Assembly (NCBI RefSeq): GCF_009600885.1
Contig: NZ_VCLA01000105.1
Coordinates: 10,363 to 74,362, forward strand
From: Streptomyces jumonjinensis
GTDB lineage: Bacteria > Actinomycetota > Actinomycetes > Streptomycetales > Streptomycetaceae
Direction: 5' to 3'
Length of the DNA: 64,000 bases
A program made the position numbers and the translations under genes. Numbering within the stretch: position 1 is the first letter of the stretch; each line of letters opens with the position of its first letter. Positions 46,216-54,390 of the stretch are shown here, in pieces. Below the pieces are notes generated by a model that made no database searches, was not told the origin of the DNA, and saw only the letters and a program-made list of their open reading frames with translations.

Positions 46216-47577
46216 TCAGACCCGGGAGAGCCGCTTCAGCAGCAGCACCGAAGCCACCGGCCGCGCACCCGCCTTCGCCACCCCGTCGGCCACCTCGCGG
46301 TCGGTGGAGACCACCACCACGGGCCGCCCCGGCGGTTCCGCCCGTACCAGCTGACGGATCAGCTCATCGGCGGTCACGCCCGGCTTGGAGAAGAGCACCC
46401 GCACGCCGCGCGGCGGGGCGAGCAGCACCGGAGCCGCCAGTTCCGCGCCGTCGAAGACACAGGTGATCTCGGCTCCGGTCTGGGCGGCGAGCACCGAGAG
46501 CCCGCCGAGCAGCCGCAGCCGCTGCTTCTCCAGCGGCATCGTGGGATAGCCGGTCTTGGTGACGTTGTAGCCGTCCACGAGCAGATGGACCTGCGGCAGC
46601 GCCAGCAGCTGGTCCAGCAGCGCGGGGTCGGTCTCGGAGAGCGCGCGGGCGGCGATGTCCTTGGGGGACATCCGGCCGGGCTCGACCGCGTCGACCGTGT
46701 CGGCGGGATGGGCGGAGGCGGGCGGCAGCGCCAGCTCCCGGCGCAGCCCCTGGGCCGCGTCGAGCACGGTGTCGAGCAGCAGCCGCAGCCGCATGTCCTC
46801 GACGGAGCGGCCCTCGCGGGCGGCCCGCCGGCCCGCCTCCACGGCGGCCTCGGCCTCGCCGAGCCGGGCCCTGAGCCGCCGGGTCTCGCTCTCGGCGGAC
46901 GACACCTGGGCGGCGGTCTCCGCCCGTACCGTCTCGATCTCGGCGGCGGCCCGGCGCAGCGCGGCCTCACCGCGCTTGACGTCGCTCTGGGCGCTGCGCA
47001 CCTTGCGGCGCAGCGCCTCGGCCTCCTTGCGGACCGCCTCCAGCTCGACGCGGAGCCGCTCGGTCTCGCTCTTGGTGTGTCCGCGCGCCTCGGTCAGCTC
47101 CTCGCGCAGCCGCTCCAGCTCGCGCCGTCCGGCCTCGTCCGCGCGCTCCGCGTCGGCGCGCTGGGCCTCCTCGCCCGCGGCGGCGACGAGTTTCACCCAT
47201 CCGGCGGGCCGCAGCACATAGGCGGCGGCGGCCACATCGAGGGGGTCGGCGGCGGCGGGCGGCGACCCGGCGGTCAGCGCGGCGCACAGCTCCGGCTGGG
47301 CATGCGCCAGCCGCTCGGCGATGCGCTGCCGGAAGACGGCGTCGCCCTCCAGCGCCGCGGCCATCGCGTTGCCCGCGAACTTGGCACGCCGGGTGGGGGT
47401 GAAACGGGCGTACTGCCGCAGCTGGGCCGGGAGTTCGGCGACGGTGAGCCCGCCGACGGCGTCCGAGACCAGCGCCACGACCCGGCGCCGGACGCCTTCC
47501 GGCAACGGCCGGTCGAGCGCCTCTGCGGCGTCGCCGGCCGCACCGGCCGGCTCGGCGCCGCTGTCAGGCTGCTCCAC
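46216..47577 (-). CDS. NYN (PIN-like) domain RNA-binding protein
   Basis: 453 aa from GTG 47577. The N-terminal 110 residues are helical (RRVVALVSDAVGGLTVAELP, ARFTPTRRAKFAGNAMAAAL). A charged coiled coil follows at about 130-260 (ELERLREELTEARGHTKSET, VRSAQSDVKRGEAALRRAAA). The C-terminal NYN domain has the acidic start HLLVDGYNVTKTGYPTMPLE, EITCVFDGAEL and VVVVSTDREVADGVAKAGA, the pattern of YacP/Rae1-like ribonucleases. It may cleave or bind RNA. Upstream on the same strand is a small zinc-ribbon protein gene, 34 bp away, so they are probably one operon. Confidence 0.92.
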   Translation of the reverse strand: MEQPDSGAEPAGAAGDAAEALDRPLPEGVRRRVVALVSDAVGGLTVAELPAQLRQYARFTPTRRAKFAGNAMAAALEGDAVFRQRIAERLAHAQPELCAALTAGSPPAAADPLDVAAAAYVLRPAGWVKLVAAAGEEAQRADAERADEAGRRELERLREELTEARGHTKSETERLRVELEAVRKEAEALRRKVRSAQSDVKRGEAALRRAAAEIETVRAETAAQVSSAESETRRLRARLGEAEAAVEAGRRAAREGRSVEDMRLRLLLDTVLDAAQGLRRELALPPASAHPADTVDAVEPGRMSPKDIAARALSETDPALLDQLLALPQVHLLVDGYNVTKTGYPTMPLEKQRLRLLGGLSVLAAQTGAEITCVFDGAELAAPVLLAPPRGVRVLFSKPGVTADELIRQLVRAEPPGRPVVVVSTDREVADGVAKAGARPVASVLLLKRLSRV

Positions 47578-47611
47578 GATCCGTCACCCCACTACCCTCC
47601 GGCCGGCCTCC

Positions 47612-47854
47612 TCAGGAGTCCGTCCCCGGCCTGTCCACCAATTCGATCCGGTCCACGGCGTTGCACCAGCGGCAGCGCACGGACTCGATGGTCTCACTGA
47701 GCACCTCCCGCTCCTCGACCCTGGGTTCTCCGGCCAGGTCCAGATGGACGTATTCGACGACCTTCGACGAGCGGGTGACGTCGAAGCGGGTCAGATTCCC
47801 GCAGAGCGCGCAGCGCCAGCGGGTGTCAGCGGTCTGCGGAGGAACCGTCGTCAT
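47612..47854 (-). CDS. Small zinc-ribbon protein
   Basis: 80 aa from ATG 47854 with GAGGA nine bases upstream; longer open frame upstream is not conserved in character. Two Cys-xx-Cys pairs, WRCALCGNLTRFDV and VRCRWCNAVDRIELV, should bind one zinc. Between them is KVVEYVHLDLAGEPRVEERE. It is a common short actinobacterial protein upstream of the NYN gene and may be an RNA- or protein-binding partner of it. No enzyme function is apparent. Confidence 0.87.
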   Translation of the reverse strand: MTTVPPQTADTRWRCALCGNLTRFDVTRSSKVVEYVHLDLAGEPRVEEREVLSETIESVRCRWCNAVDRIELVDRPGTDS

Positions 47855-48033
47855 CTGTGCCGTCCTCTTTCGTCGTACGGTCCTGGCCCGTACGCGCGGT
47901 TGTCGTCCCTGCGGGTGCCGCGGTGCGCCGTCGAACTGCGGGTGTACTACCCGTAACTCTATGGCCTCGCGGGTATCCGCAGACACGGCGAGGCGCTCTG
48001 TACCGTTCCATCCCGCTACGTCATCATCTGCCC

Positions 48034-48771
48034 ATGGTCGATTGGCGGAGCGTGGCAGCGGGCGCGGTCCGGGGTGCGACGACGGGGCCCGCCCTCACCT
48101 ATGGAGTGATCTCCGTATGCTGCGCGGTCTTCCTGGTCAGCCCGGTCTCGGGGCTGAATCCGGGATACGGGACCGGGGACGCGCTGCTCGCCGCGCAGAG
48201 CGCGTACTTCGAGCGGTGGGGGGTGATCCCGGCCGAACTGACGAGCGGCGACCCGGACACCCTGACGACCCCGTTCACCGCGCTCTTCGTCCATGGGAAC
48301 TGGCTGCATCTGCTCGGCAACATGCTCTTTCTCTATGTCTTCGGGGCGATGGCCGAGGAGCGTCTGGGCCGGTTGGAGTTCATCCTCTTCTATACGGCCA
48401 CGGGGTATGTGGCCCTGGCGGCCTTCGCGGTCGCCAACGCCGGATCCGACCAGACCCTGGTAGGAGCCTCGGGCGCGATCTCGGGGGTGCTCGGCGCATT
48501 TCTCTTTCTCTTCCCCAGGGCCAGGGTCACCAGTCTCTTCCCCTTCCTCTTCTTTCTGCCGCTGCGCTTCCCCGCCTGGATCGTGCTGATCTTCTGGTTC
48601 GCCCTCCAGTGGCTGGCGGCGTCGGGGGCGGGGCAGGGCGGCCCGGGGGTGGCGTATCTGGCGCATCTGGTGGGGTTCGCCGCCGGATTCCTCTACGCCT
48701 GGGGGCGTTTTCACCGTACGGCTAGAGTGAAGGCCCAGCCAGCGGCCACCGAGGGAGAAAGCCAGCCGTGA
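48034..48771 (+). CDS. Rhomboid family intramembrane serine protease
   Basis: 245 aa from ATG 48034. Six membrane segments are readable (TYGVISVCCAVFLVSPVSGL first). Rhomboid hallmarks: FVHGNWLHLLGNMLFLYVFG (loop 1-TM2), catalytic Ser in LVGASGAISGVLGAFLF, and the His in AYLAHLVGFAAGFLYAWG. It cleaves membrane proteins inside the bilayer; the substrate is unknown. Its stop overlaps the start of the stand-alone RAM protein (GTGA), and TAGAGT at 48722-48727 inside its end could be an internal promoter for that gene. Confidence 0.95.
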   Translation: MVDWRSVAAGAVRGATTGPALTYGVISVCCAVFLVSPVSGLNPGYGTGDALLAAQSAYFERWGVIPAELTSGDPDTLTTPFTALFVHGNWLHLLGNMLFLYVFGAMAEERLGRLEFILFYTATGYVALAAFAVANAGSDQTLVGASGAISGVLGAFLFLFPRARVTSLFPFLFFLPLRFPAWIVLIFWFALQWLAASGAGQGGPGVAYLAHLVGFAAGFLYAWGRFHRTARVKAQPAATEGESQP

Positions 48772-49049
48772 TCACCGCGATCGTGCTCATCAAGACCAGT
48801 GTGGACCGCATTCCCGAGATCGCCGAGTCCATCGCGTCGCTGGAGAGCGTCAGCGAGGTCTTCTCCGTCACCGGCACCTACGACCTGATCGCGATGGTCC
48901 GGGTGGCCCGGCACGACGATCTGGCCGATGTGATCCCGGGCCGTATCAGCAAGATCGAGGGGGTGGAGGCGACAGACACCCATGTGGCCTTCCGCACCTA
49001 CTCGCAGCACGATCTGGAGGCGGCGTTCGCGATTGGGCTGGATTCCTGA
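48768..49049 (+). CDS. Lrp/AsnC ligand-binding (RAM) domain protein without DNA-binding domain
   Basis: 93 aa from GTG 48768, overlapping the rhomboid stop; GAGGGAG lies upstream. It consists only of the alpha-beta RAM domain: AIVLIKTSVDRIPEIAESIA, VSEVFSVTGTYDLIAMVRVA, IPGRISKIEGVEATDTHVAF. The helix-turn-helix of Lrp/AsnC is missing. Such single-domain proteins form rings that bind amino acids and may modulate full-length regulators. It is not a transcription factor on its own. Confidence 0.93.
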   Translation: MITAIVLIKTSVDRIPEIAESIASLESVSEVFSVTGTYDLIAMVRVARHDDLADVIPGRISKIEGVEATDTHVAFRTYSQHDLEAAFAIGLDS

Positions 49050-49074
49050 TCCACAACAGTCCAAGATGAGGGCC

Positions 49075-49113
49075 CGAAGATGAGGACTTCTTCATCTTCG
49101 TCTCATCCGGCAT
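49075..49113. promoter_or_regulatory. Hairpin and TCAT direct repeats before the two-component operon
   Basis: 49075-49083 pairs perfectly over 9 bp with 49092-49100, which may terminate the rhomboid/RAM transcript. Overlapping it, TCATCTTCGTC (49092) and TCATCCGGCAT (49103) start 11 bp apart, the repeat spacing used by OmpR/PhoB regulators, such as the one encoded downstream. Confidence 0.4.
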
Positions 49114-49141
49114 CACCGCTGACCTGGTCACTATCGAACTC

Positions 49142-49531
49142 ATGGTCTTCTCCCACCGCATAGCGGCCCTGGCCGCGGTCGTCGCGATCCCTCTGGGTAT
49201 CGCGGTGACCAGTTACGCCCTCACCGACAGCCCCGACGACCGCAAGGTCCCGCCGAAGGTGGAGCTGCCGACGAGCAGCCCCGCGGGCGACTCCGGCTCC
49301 CCGCAGCCGGGCTCCTCCCCGGACTCGTCTCCGGACTCGCCCGCCCAGCCCTCCACCGGCGAGGAGACCGTCACCCCGTCCTCGCCGAAGGCGGACACCC
49401 CGCCGCCGGTGGAGGAGACCGTGTCCCGGCCGCCGGTGCGCGAGAACCCGCCCAGCGGCGGCGGCGATGACGACGACGACGGAGGAGACGACGGAGGACA
49501 GGGCGACGACGGCCCCGGCGGCGACGACTGA
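49142..49531 (+). CDS. Small secreted hydrophilic protein
   Basis: 129 aa. A signal peptide or membrane anchor (HRIAALAAVVAIPLGIAVTS) is followed by a fully hydrophilic, disordered Ser/Pro region (SSPAGDSGSPQPGSSPDSSP) and a strongly acidic Gly/Asp tail (GGGDDDDDGGDDGGQGDDGP). Nothing catalytic is present. The stop lies one base before the GTG of the sensor-kinase gene, so translation is probably coupled. The acidic tail could bind cations outside the membrane and present a signal to the kinase, but that is inference. Confidence 0.83.
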   Translation: MVFSHRIAALAAVVAIPLGIAVTSYALTDSPDDRKVPPKVELPTSSPAGDSGSPQPGSSPDSSPDSPAQPSTGEETVTPSSPKADTPPPVEETVSRPPVRENPPSGGGDDDDDGGDDGGQGDDGPGGDD

Positions 49532-49532
49532 C

Positions 49533-50972
49533 GTGACGACGGCCGACCCCGTACGCCGGTGGGTCTCCGCACGGCTGCGCATCATGCTCTGGCTGCTGCT
49601 CGTCATGGCGGTGGCCCTCGTCGCCGTCGCCGCCGCCACCCGCTCCGTGCTGCTGCGCGATGTGGACCACCGGATCAACGGGCTGCTGGTCCAGGAGACC
49701 GCCGAGTTCGCCAACTTCGTCGAGCAGGGCGTCAACCCCGAGAACGGCGAGAAGTTCACCGACCCCCAACCGCTGCTCAGGCTCTTTCTGGTACGGCAGC
49801 ACGCCGACCCGGACGAAGAGCTGCTCGGGCTGAGCCAGCAGCCGGGCGACCCGCTGCACCGGCTGGTCCAGGAGCGGGAGGACCGTCCCTACCGCACCCT
49901 CGCCCAGGACGTCCCCTCGCTCCAGACGGTCTTCGACTCCCCCCACCCCACCGGCACGCTGGACCGGCCGCAGGGCGAGGTCCGCTGGGCGAAGGTGACC
50001 ATCGAATCCGCACCCGGCCATCCGCCGGCCGCCTTCGTCGTCGCCATCCACCCGGAGGGCGAACAGGACAAGGCCAACGACGTCTTCACCATGCTGCTCG
50101 CCATCTCCGGCGTCGCGCTGCTGATGACGACGGGCATCGGCTGGGCGGTGGCCGGGCGCATCCTCCAGCCCGTACGGCTGGTGCGCACCACCGCCGCACA
50201 GCTCACCGGGCAGGATCTGACCCGGCGTATCCCGGTCGAGGGCCGCGACGACATAGCCGCGCTCGCCGAGACCTTCAACGCCATGCTCGACCGGCTGGAA
50301 CGTGCCTTCGCCGCCCAGCGCGAATTCGTGGACGACGCCGGACACGAACTGCGCACCCCCATCACCATCGTCCGCGGCCATCTGGAGCTGATGGGCGACG
50401 ACCCGGGCGAACGGGAGGAGACCGTCCGGATCGTGATGGAGGAACTGGACCGGATGAGCCGGATCGTCGAAGACCTGCTGCTCCTCGCCAAGGCCGAGCG
50501 GCCCGACTTCGTCGCCCCGGAGCCGGTGCAGCTCGGCGAGCTCACCGCCGACGTCTTCGTCAAGGCGCGGGCGCTCGGCGAACGGGACTGGACCTTCGCC
50601 GGGGCCGTCGACGCCGAGGTCCGCCTCGACGCCCAGCGGATCACCCAGGCGATGGTCCAGCTCGCCCAGAACGCCGTCCAGCACACCATCCCCGGCCAGC
50701 GGGTCGCCATCGGCTCGCGCAGCCACGACGACCGGATCGAACTGTTCGTCGCCGACAGCGGCCCCGGAGTACAGCCGCAGGACGCCGATGTGATCTTCGA
50801 ACGGTTCCGGCGCGGCACCGCCCGGCGCGGATCCCGCGCCACCGGCGCGGGACTCGGGCTCGCCATCGTCAAGGCCATAGCCGAAGGACACGGCGGGCAC
50901 GTCGAGCTCCGCACCACCGAGGGCGGCGGCGCCACCTTCGTTCTCGTACTGGAGAGAGAAGCGAACCTGTGA
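49533..50972 (+). CDS. Two-component sensor histidine kinase
   Basis: 479 aa from GTG 49533, placed there because the preceding gene stops at 49531; an ATG at 49467 is in frame. First membrane helix ARLRIMLWLLLVMAVALVAV, an extracytoplasmic sensor of about 150 residues, and a second helix DVFTMLLAISGVALLMTTGI. HAMP: RILQPVRLVRTTAAQLTGQD. The phospho-acceptor box is FVDDAGHELRTPITIVRGH; ATPase motifs are LAQNAVQHTIPG, VADSGPGVQPQD and GAGLGLAIVKAIAEGHGGHV. The stop overlaps the regulator start (GTGA). Signal unknown. Confidence 0.95.
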   Translation: MTTADPVRRWVSARLRIMLWLLLVMAVALVAVAAATRSVLLRDVDHRINGLLVQETAEFANFVEQGVNPENGEKFTDPQPLLRLFLVRQHADPDEELLGLSQQPGDPLHRLVQEREDRPYRTLAQDVPSLQTVFDSPHPTGTLDRPQGEVRWAKVTIESAPGHPPAAFVVAIHPEGEQDKANDVFTMLLAISGVALLMTTGIGWAVAGRILQPVRLVRTTAAQLTGQDLTRRIPVEGRDDIAALAETFNAMLDRLERAFAAQREFVDDAGHELRTPITIVRGHLELMGDDPGEREETVRIVMEELDRMSRIVEDLLLLAKAERPDFVAPEPVQLGELTADVFVKARALGERDWTFAGAVDAEVRLDAQRITQAMVQLAQNAVQHTIPGQRVAIGSRSHDDRIELFVADSGPGVQPQDADVIFERFRRGTARRGSRATGAGLGLAIVKAIAEGHGGHVELRTTEGGGATFVLVLEREANL

Positions 50973-51631
50973 ACCGGATACTCATCGTCGAGGACGAGGA
51001 ACGCATCGCCTCCTTCGTGGAGAAGGGACTGCGCGCCAACGGCTTCACCACCACCGTCGTCGGCGACGGCGAAGCGGCCTACGACTACGCCGTCACCGGC
51101 GGCTTCGATCTGATCGTGCTGGACATCGGACTGCCCGGCAAGGACGGCTTCACCGTGCTGCGCCAGCTGCGCGAGGCCCGGATCTCGGTCCCGGTCATCA
51201 TCCTGACCGCGCGGGACTCCGTACGGGACACGGTGGCCGGGCTGGAAGGCGGCGCGGACGACTGGATGACCAAGCCCTTCCGCTTCGAGGAGCTGCTGGC
51301 GCGGGTGCGGCTGCGGCTGCGCACGGCGGCCAGGGCGCCCGAGGTGACCGTACTGCGCAGCGGGGAGCTGACACTGGATCTGCGCACCCGCAGGGCCCGT
51401 TCGGGCGAGCGGACCGTCGATCTGACCGCACGTGAGTTCGTCCTGCTGGAGCTGTTCCTCCGCCACCCGGGGCAGGTGCTCTCCCGGGAGCAGATCCTGT
51501 CCCATGTCTGGGGATACGACTTCGACCCGGGCTCCAACATCGTGGACGTCTATGTCCGCGCCCTGCGGAAGAAGCTGGGCGCGGCCCGGGTGGAGACCGT
51601 ACGGGGCATGGGCTATCGGCTGCCCGAGTGA
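50969..51631 (+). CDS. OmpR/PhoB-family response regulator
   Basis: 220 aa from GTG 50969, overlapping the kinase stop. Receiver: ILIVEDEERIASFVEKGLRA, phospho-Asp in FDLIVLDIGLPGKDG, and Lys in DDWMTKPFRFEELLARVR. The C-terminal winged helix has VDLTAREFVLLELFLRHPGQ, LSREQILSHVWGYDFDPGSN and VRGMGYRLPE. It should bind 11-bp-spaced direct repeats as a dimer; such repeats occur before this operon and before the SLC13 gene. Its last 30 bp plus the stop are duplicated directly behind it. Confidence 0.95.
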   Translation: MNRILIVEDEERIASFVEKGLRANGFTTTVVGDGEAAYDYAVTGGFDLIVLDIGLPGKDGFTVLRQLREARISVPVIILTARDSVRDTVAGLEGGADDWMTKPFRFEELLARVRLRLRTAARAPEVTVLRSGELTLDLRTRRARSGERTVDLTAREFVLLELFLRHPGQVLSREQILSHVWGYDFDPGSNIVDVYVRALRKKLGAARVETVRGMGYRLPE

Positions 51632-51688
51632 CGGCTGGGCCGAATGGGGCATGGGCTGTCGGCTGCCCGGGTAACGGCTGGGCCGAAT
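51603..51688 (+). repeat. 43-bp tandem duplication of the response-regulator 3' end
   Basis: 51603-51645 repeats at 51646-51688 with three base differences, and a third copy begins (GGGGCT). The first copy contains the TGA stop of the regulator; the second has TAA at the same place. Confidence 0.93.
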
Positions 51689-51712
51689 GGGGCTCCTCGT
51701 GTGAAGTTCCTT

Positions 51713-51734
51713 TCATGAAGGGCTCATGGAGCGC
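51713..51734 (+). promoter_or_regulatory. 11-bp direct repeats upstream of the SLC13 gene
   Basis: TCATGAAGGGC and TCATGGAGCGC are adjacent with 9 of 11 bases identical, and a weaker third unit TCACCGCCCGG follows. An 11-bp period is typical for OmpR/PhoB-type regulators, and one is encoded just upstream. Confidence 0.45.
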
Positions 51735-51761
51735 TCACCGCCCGGGTGAACCCTTTCTCAT

Positions 51762-53174
51762 GTGACCTTGAACCTGCGCCAAGCGGCGACCCTGTGCGTG
51801 GCCCTGAGCATCTGCGCGCTGCTGATCGTCCCGGGCAACTTCCCGGGGCTCAGCGGCGACGCCCGCATCACCCTCGCCGTCTTCGCCATCGCCACCTGCG
51901 CCTGGATCGGCACACCGATCGACGACACCTATATCGCCCTGGGCGCGGGGCTCGCTCTCACCGCGACCGGTGTGATCAGCAGCGATGAACTGTTCGGCAC
52001 CCTCGGCGACGACACGGTCTGGCTGCTGATCTGCGCCTTCATCCTGGCCGCCGCGGTGGCCAGGACCGGGCTCGCCGGGCGGGCCGCCGCCTTTCTGGTC
52101 GGCGGCGCCCGCACCGTGCGGCAGCTGGTCCATCTGACCACCGCCGCCCTGGTCGTCACGGCGTTCGCGGTCCCGGCCACCTCCGGCCGGGCCGCGCTCG
52201 CCATGCCCGTCTTCCTCGCACTGGCGAAGGCGCTCTCCGACCGCAAGAAGCTCGTGGTCATGCTGGCGCTGCTCTTCCCCACCGTCATCCTGCTCTCCGC
52301 GGTCGCCACGCTGATCGGCGCGGGCGCGCATCTGATCACCGTGTCGGTGCTGTGGGAGGCGGCCGGGGAGCGCATCGGCTTCACCGAATGGCTGATGATC
52401 GGGCTGCCGCTGGCGGTGGTCTCCTCCCATCTCGCGGCCGAGGTGGTGCTGTTCACCACCACCGGCCGCGAAGACCGCCGGGGCCCCGTCCACATCACCG
52501 CCGAACAGATCCAGGAGCACAGCGACAAGCCCGTCACCGGGCCCTGGGAGCCCGCCGAGACCCGCTGCGCCCTGCTGCTGGCGACCGTGGTCGCCCTCTG
52601 GTGCAGCGAACCGCTGCACCGGGTGCCGCCGGCCGTGGTCGCCCTGATCGGCGCCATAGTGGCGGCCTCCCCGGCGCTGGGCACCGTACGGCTCAAGGAC
52701 GCCCTCAAGACCGTGCCGTGGTCGCTGCTGCTCTTCATGGCGGCGACGATGGCGATGGGCGTGGCGCTGGCCGACTCCGGAGCGGCGGAGTACCTGGTGG
52801 GCGGCATCCCGCTGGATCTGCCGCCGTGGCTCTTCCTGACCGTGGTGATCGCGGTCTCCACCATGGCGCATCTGATACTGCAGTCGCGCTCCGCGCGGTC
52901 GTCGGTGCTGGTGCCGCTGGTCGTGGCGGCGGCGGTCGGCGCCGGGGTCAACCCGGTCGCGGCGGCCCTCGCCTCCACCGCCGCCGCGGGCTTCTGCCAC
53001 ACCCTGCCCGCCTCGGCGAAACCCGTCACCCTCTTCGCCGACATCCCCGGCACCCCGACCTACACCCCGCGCGATCTGCTGCGGATGTCGGCCGTACTGG
53101 CCCCGATGACCGCCGCGCTCGTCCTGCTCTTCGCCGTCGCCGTCTGGCCGCTGCTCGGCGTGCCCGTCCGCTGA
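51762..53174 (+). CDS. SLC13/DASS-family anion permease
   Basis: 470 aa from GTG 51762. Ten to twelve membrane helices are visible (ITLAVFAIATCAWIGTPIDD, DDTVWLLICAFILAAAVART, HLTTAALVVTAFAVPATSGR, ALLFPTVILLSAVATLIGAG, ALVLLFAVAVWPLLG). The two DASS hairpin signatures are VPATSGRAALAMPVF and VSTMAHLILQSRSARSSVLV. The family moves di- or tricarboxylates, sulfate or similar anions. The next gene is a glycerate kinase, so uptake of glycerate or a related hydroxy-acid is a reasonable guess. Direct repeats before it suggest control by the upstream two-component system. Confidence 0.9.
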   Translation: MTLNLRQAATLCVALSICALLIVPGNFPGLSGDARITLAVFAIATCAWIGTPIDDTYIALGAGLALTATGVISSDELFGTLGDDTVWLLICAFILAAAVARTGLAGRAAAFLVGGARTVRQLVHLTTAALVVTAFAVPATSGRAALAMPVFLALAKALSDRKKLVVMLALLFPTVILLSAVATLIGAGAHLITVSVLWEAAGERIGFTEWLMIGLPLAVVSSHLAAEVVLFTTTGREDRRGPVHITAEQIQEHSDKPVTGPWEPAETRCALLLATVVALWCSEPLHRVPPAVVALIGAIVAASPALGTVRLKDALKTVPWSLLLFMAATMAMGVALADSGAAEYLVGGIPLDLPPWLFLTVVIAVSTMAHLILQSRSARSSVLVPLVVAAAVGAGVNPVAAALASTAAAGFCHTLPASAKPVTLFADIPGTPTYTPRDLLRMSAVLAPMTAALVLLFAVAVWPLLGVPVR

Positions 53175-53237
53175 CGCCCCCGGGGCACGCCCGTGCACCG
53201 GCGCCCCGACCCTCCCTCCCGTCTGGAGTTCACAACG

Positions 53238-54365
53238 ATGCTGACCCGTTTCGCCGTCGCCCCGAGCGGCTTCAAGGAATCCCTGTCCGCGCAGTCCGCC
53301 GCGGAGGCCATCGCCGAAGGGGTGCTCAGGGCGGTGCCGGACGCGGAGATCGACCTCATCCCCCTGGTGGACGGCGGCGAGGGCACGGCGCAGGCGCTGG
53401 CCACCTCGTCCGGCGGGCGGCTGGTGCGGCTCCGGGCCACCGGGCCCACCGGCGAGCCGATCGGCAGCCACTTCGCGCTGCTGGGCGACCGGGAGGAGAC
53501 GGCCGTCGTGGAGATGGCCGCGGTCGCCGGGCTCTCCCTGGTGCCGCGCGATCTGCGCGACCCGGGCGCGACCACCACCTATGGCGTCGGCGAGCTGATC
53601 CGGGCCGCGCTGGACACCGGGGCCCGCCGGATCCTCGTCGGCTGCGGCGACTCCGGCACTTCGGACGGCGGCGCGGGCGCGCTCCAGGCGCTGGGCGCGC
53701 GGCTGCTCGACGCGGACGGCCGGGAACTGCCGCCCGGCGGGCGGGAGCTGTCCCGGCTGGCCCGTGTCGACGCCGCCGGGCTCGACCCCCGGCTGGCCGC
53801 CACCGAGATCCGGGTCGCCTGCAATCCGTTCAATGTGCTCTGCGGGGAGCGCGGGGTCGCCCGGGTCTTCGGCCCGCAGAAGGGCGCGACCCCCGCGCAG
53901 GTGGAGCAGCTCGCCGCGGGTCTTGAGCACTGGGCGACCGTCCTCACCCGCGATCTGTCCGTCCGCGCCGATCTGTTCCACGGCTCCGGCACCGGCGCCT
54001 CCGGCGGTCTGGGCGCGGGGCTCGCGGCCCTCGGCGCCCAGCTGCTGCCCCGGTTCGACGTGCTCCTCGACCATCTGGACCTGGACGCCCGGCTGGCCCG
54101 CGCCGATCTGGTGATCACCGCGGAGGGGGCGCTGGACCACCAGACCCCGCGCGGCAAGGTGCCCGCCGAGGTGGCGCGGCGGGCCAAGCTGTACGGGCGC
54201 GAGGTGCTCGCCCTCGCGGGCACGATCGGCGAGGGCGCGCACCAGGTGCGCGCCGTCGGCGTGGACGCGTACAGCTCGATCCTGCCCGCGCCGGTCGGTC
54301 TCACGGAGGCGCTCGGCCGGGGCGGTGAATCCTCGCCGACGCCACCGAGCGCGCCCTGCGGATGA
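53238..54365 (+). CDS. Glycerate kinase (GarK/GlxK type), C-terminus frameshifted
   Basis: 375 aa. It phosphorylates D-glycerate (to 2-phosphoglycerate in this family). Motifs: FAVAPSGFKESLSAQSAAEA, DLIPLVDGGEGTAQAL, ATTTYGVGELIRAALD, ILVGCGDSGTSDGGAGALQA, FGPQKGATPAQVEQL, SGTGASGGLGAGLAAL and ADLVITAEGALDHQTPRGKV. The end reads GGESSPTPPSAPCG, unlike the family. Inserting one base near 54330 (GAATCC to GAATTCC) restores LADATERALRMILIGTRL, ending at 54439. So one base appears lost, by mutation or sequencing error. It is 63 bp after the SLC13 permease. Confidence 0.9.
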   Translation: MLTRFAVAPSGFKESLSAQSAAEAIAEGVLRAVPDAEIDLIPLVDGGEGTAQALATSSGGRLVRLRATGPTGEPIGSHFALLGDREETAVVEMAAVAGLSLVPRDLRDPGATTTYGVGELIRAALDTGARRILVGCGDSGTSDGGAGALQALGARLLDADGRELPPGGRELSRLARVDAAGLDPRLAATEIRVACNPFNVLCGERGVARVFGPQKGATPAQVEQLAAGLEHWATVLTRDLSVRADLFHGSGTGASGGLGAGLAALGAQLLPRFDVLLDHLDLDARLARADLVITAEGALDHQTPRGKVPAEVARRAKLYGREVLALAGTIGEGAHQVRAVGVDAYSSILPAPVGLTEALGRGGESSPTPPSAPCG

Positions 54366-54390
54366 TTCTGATCGGGACCCGGCTACCAGT

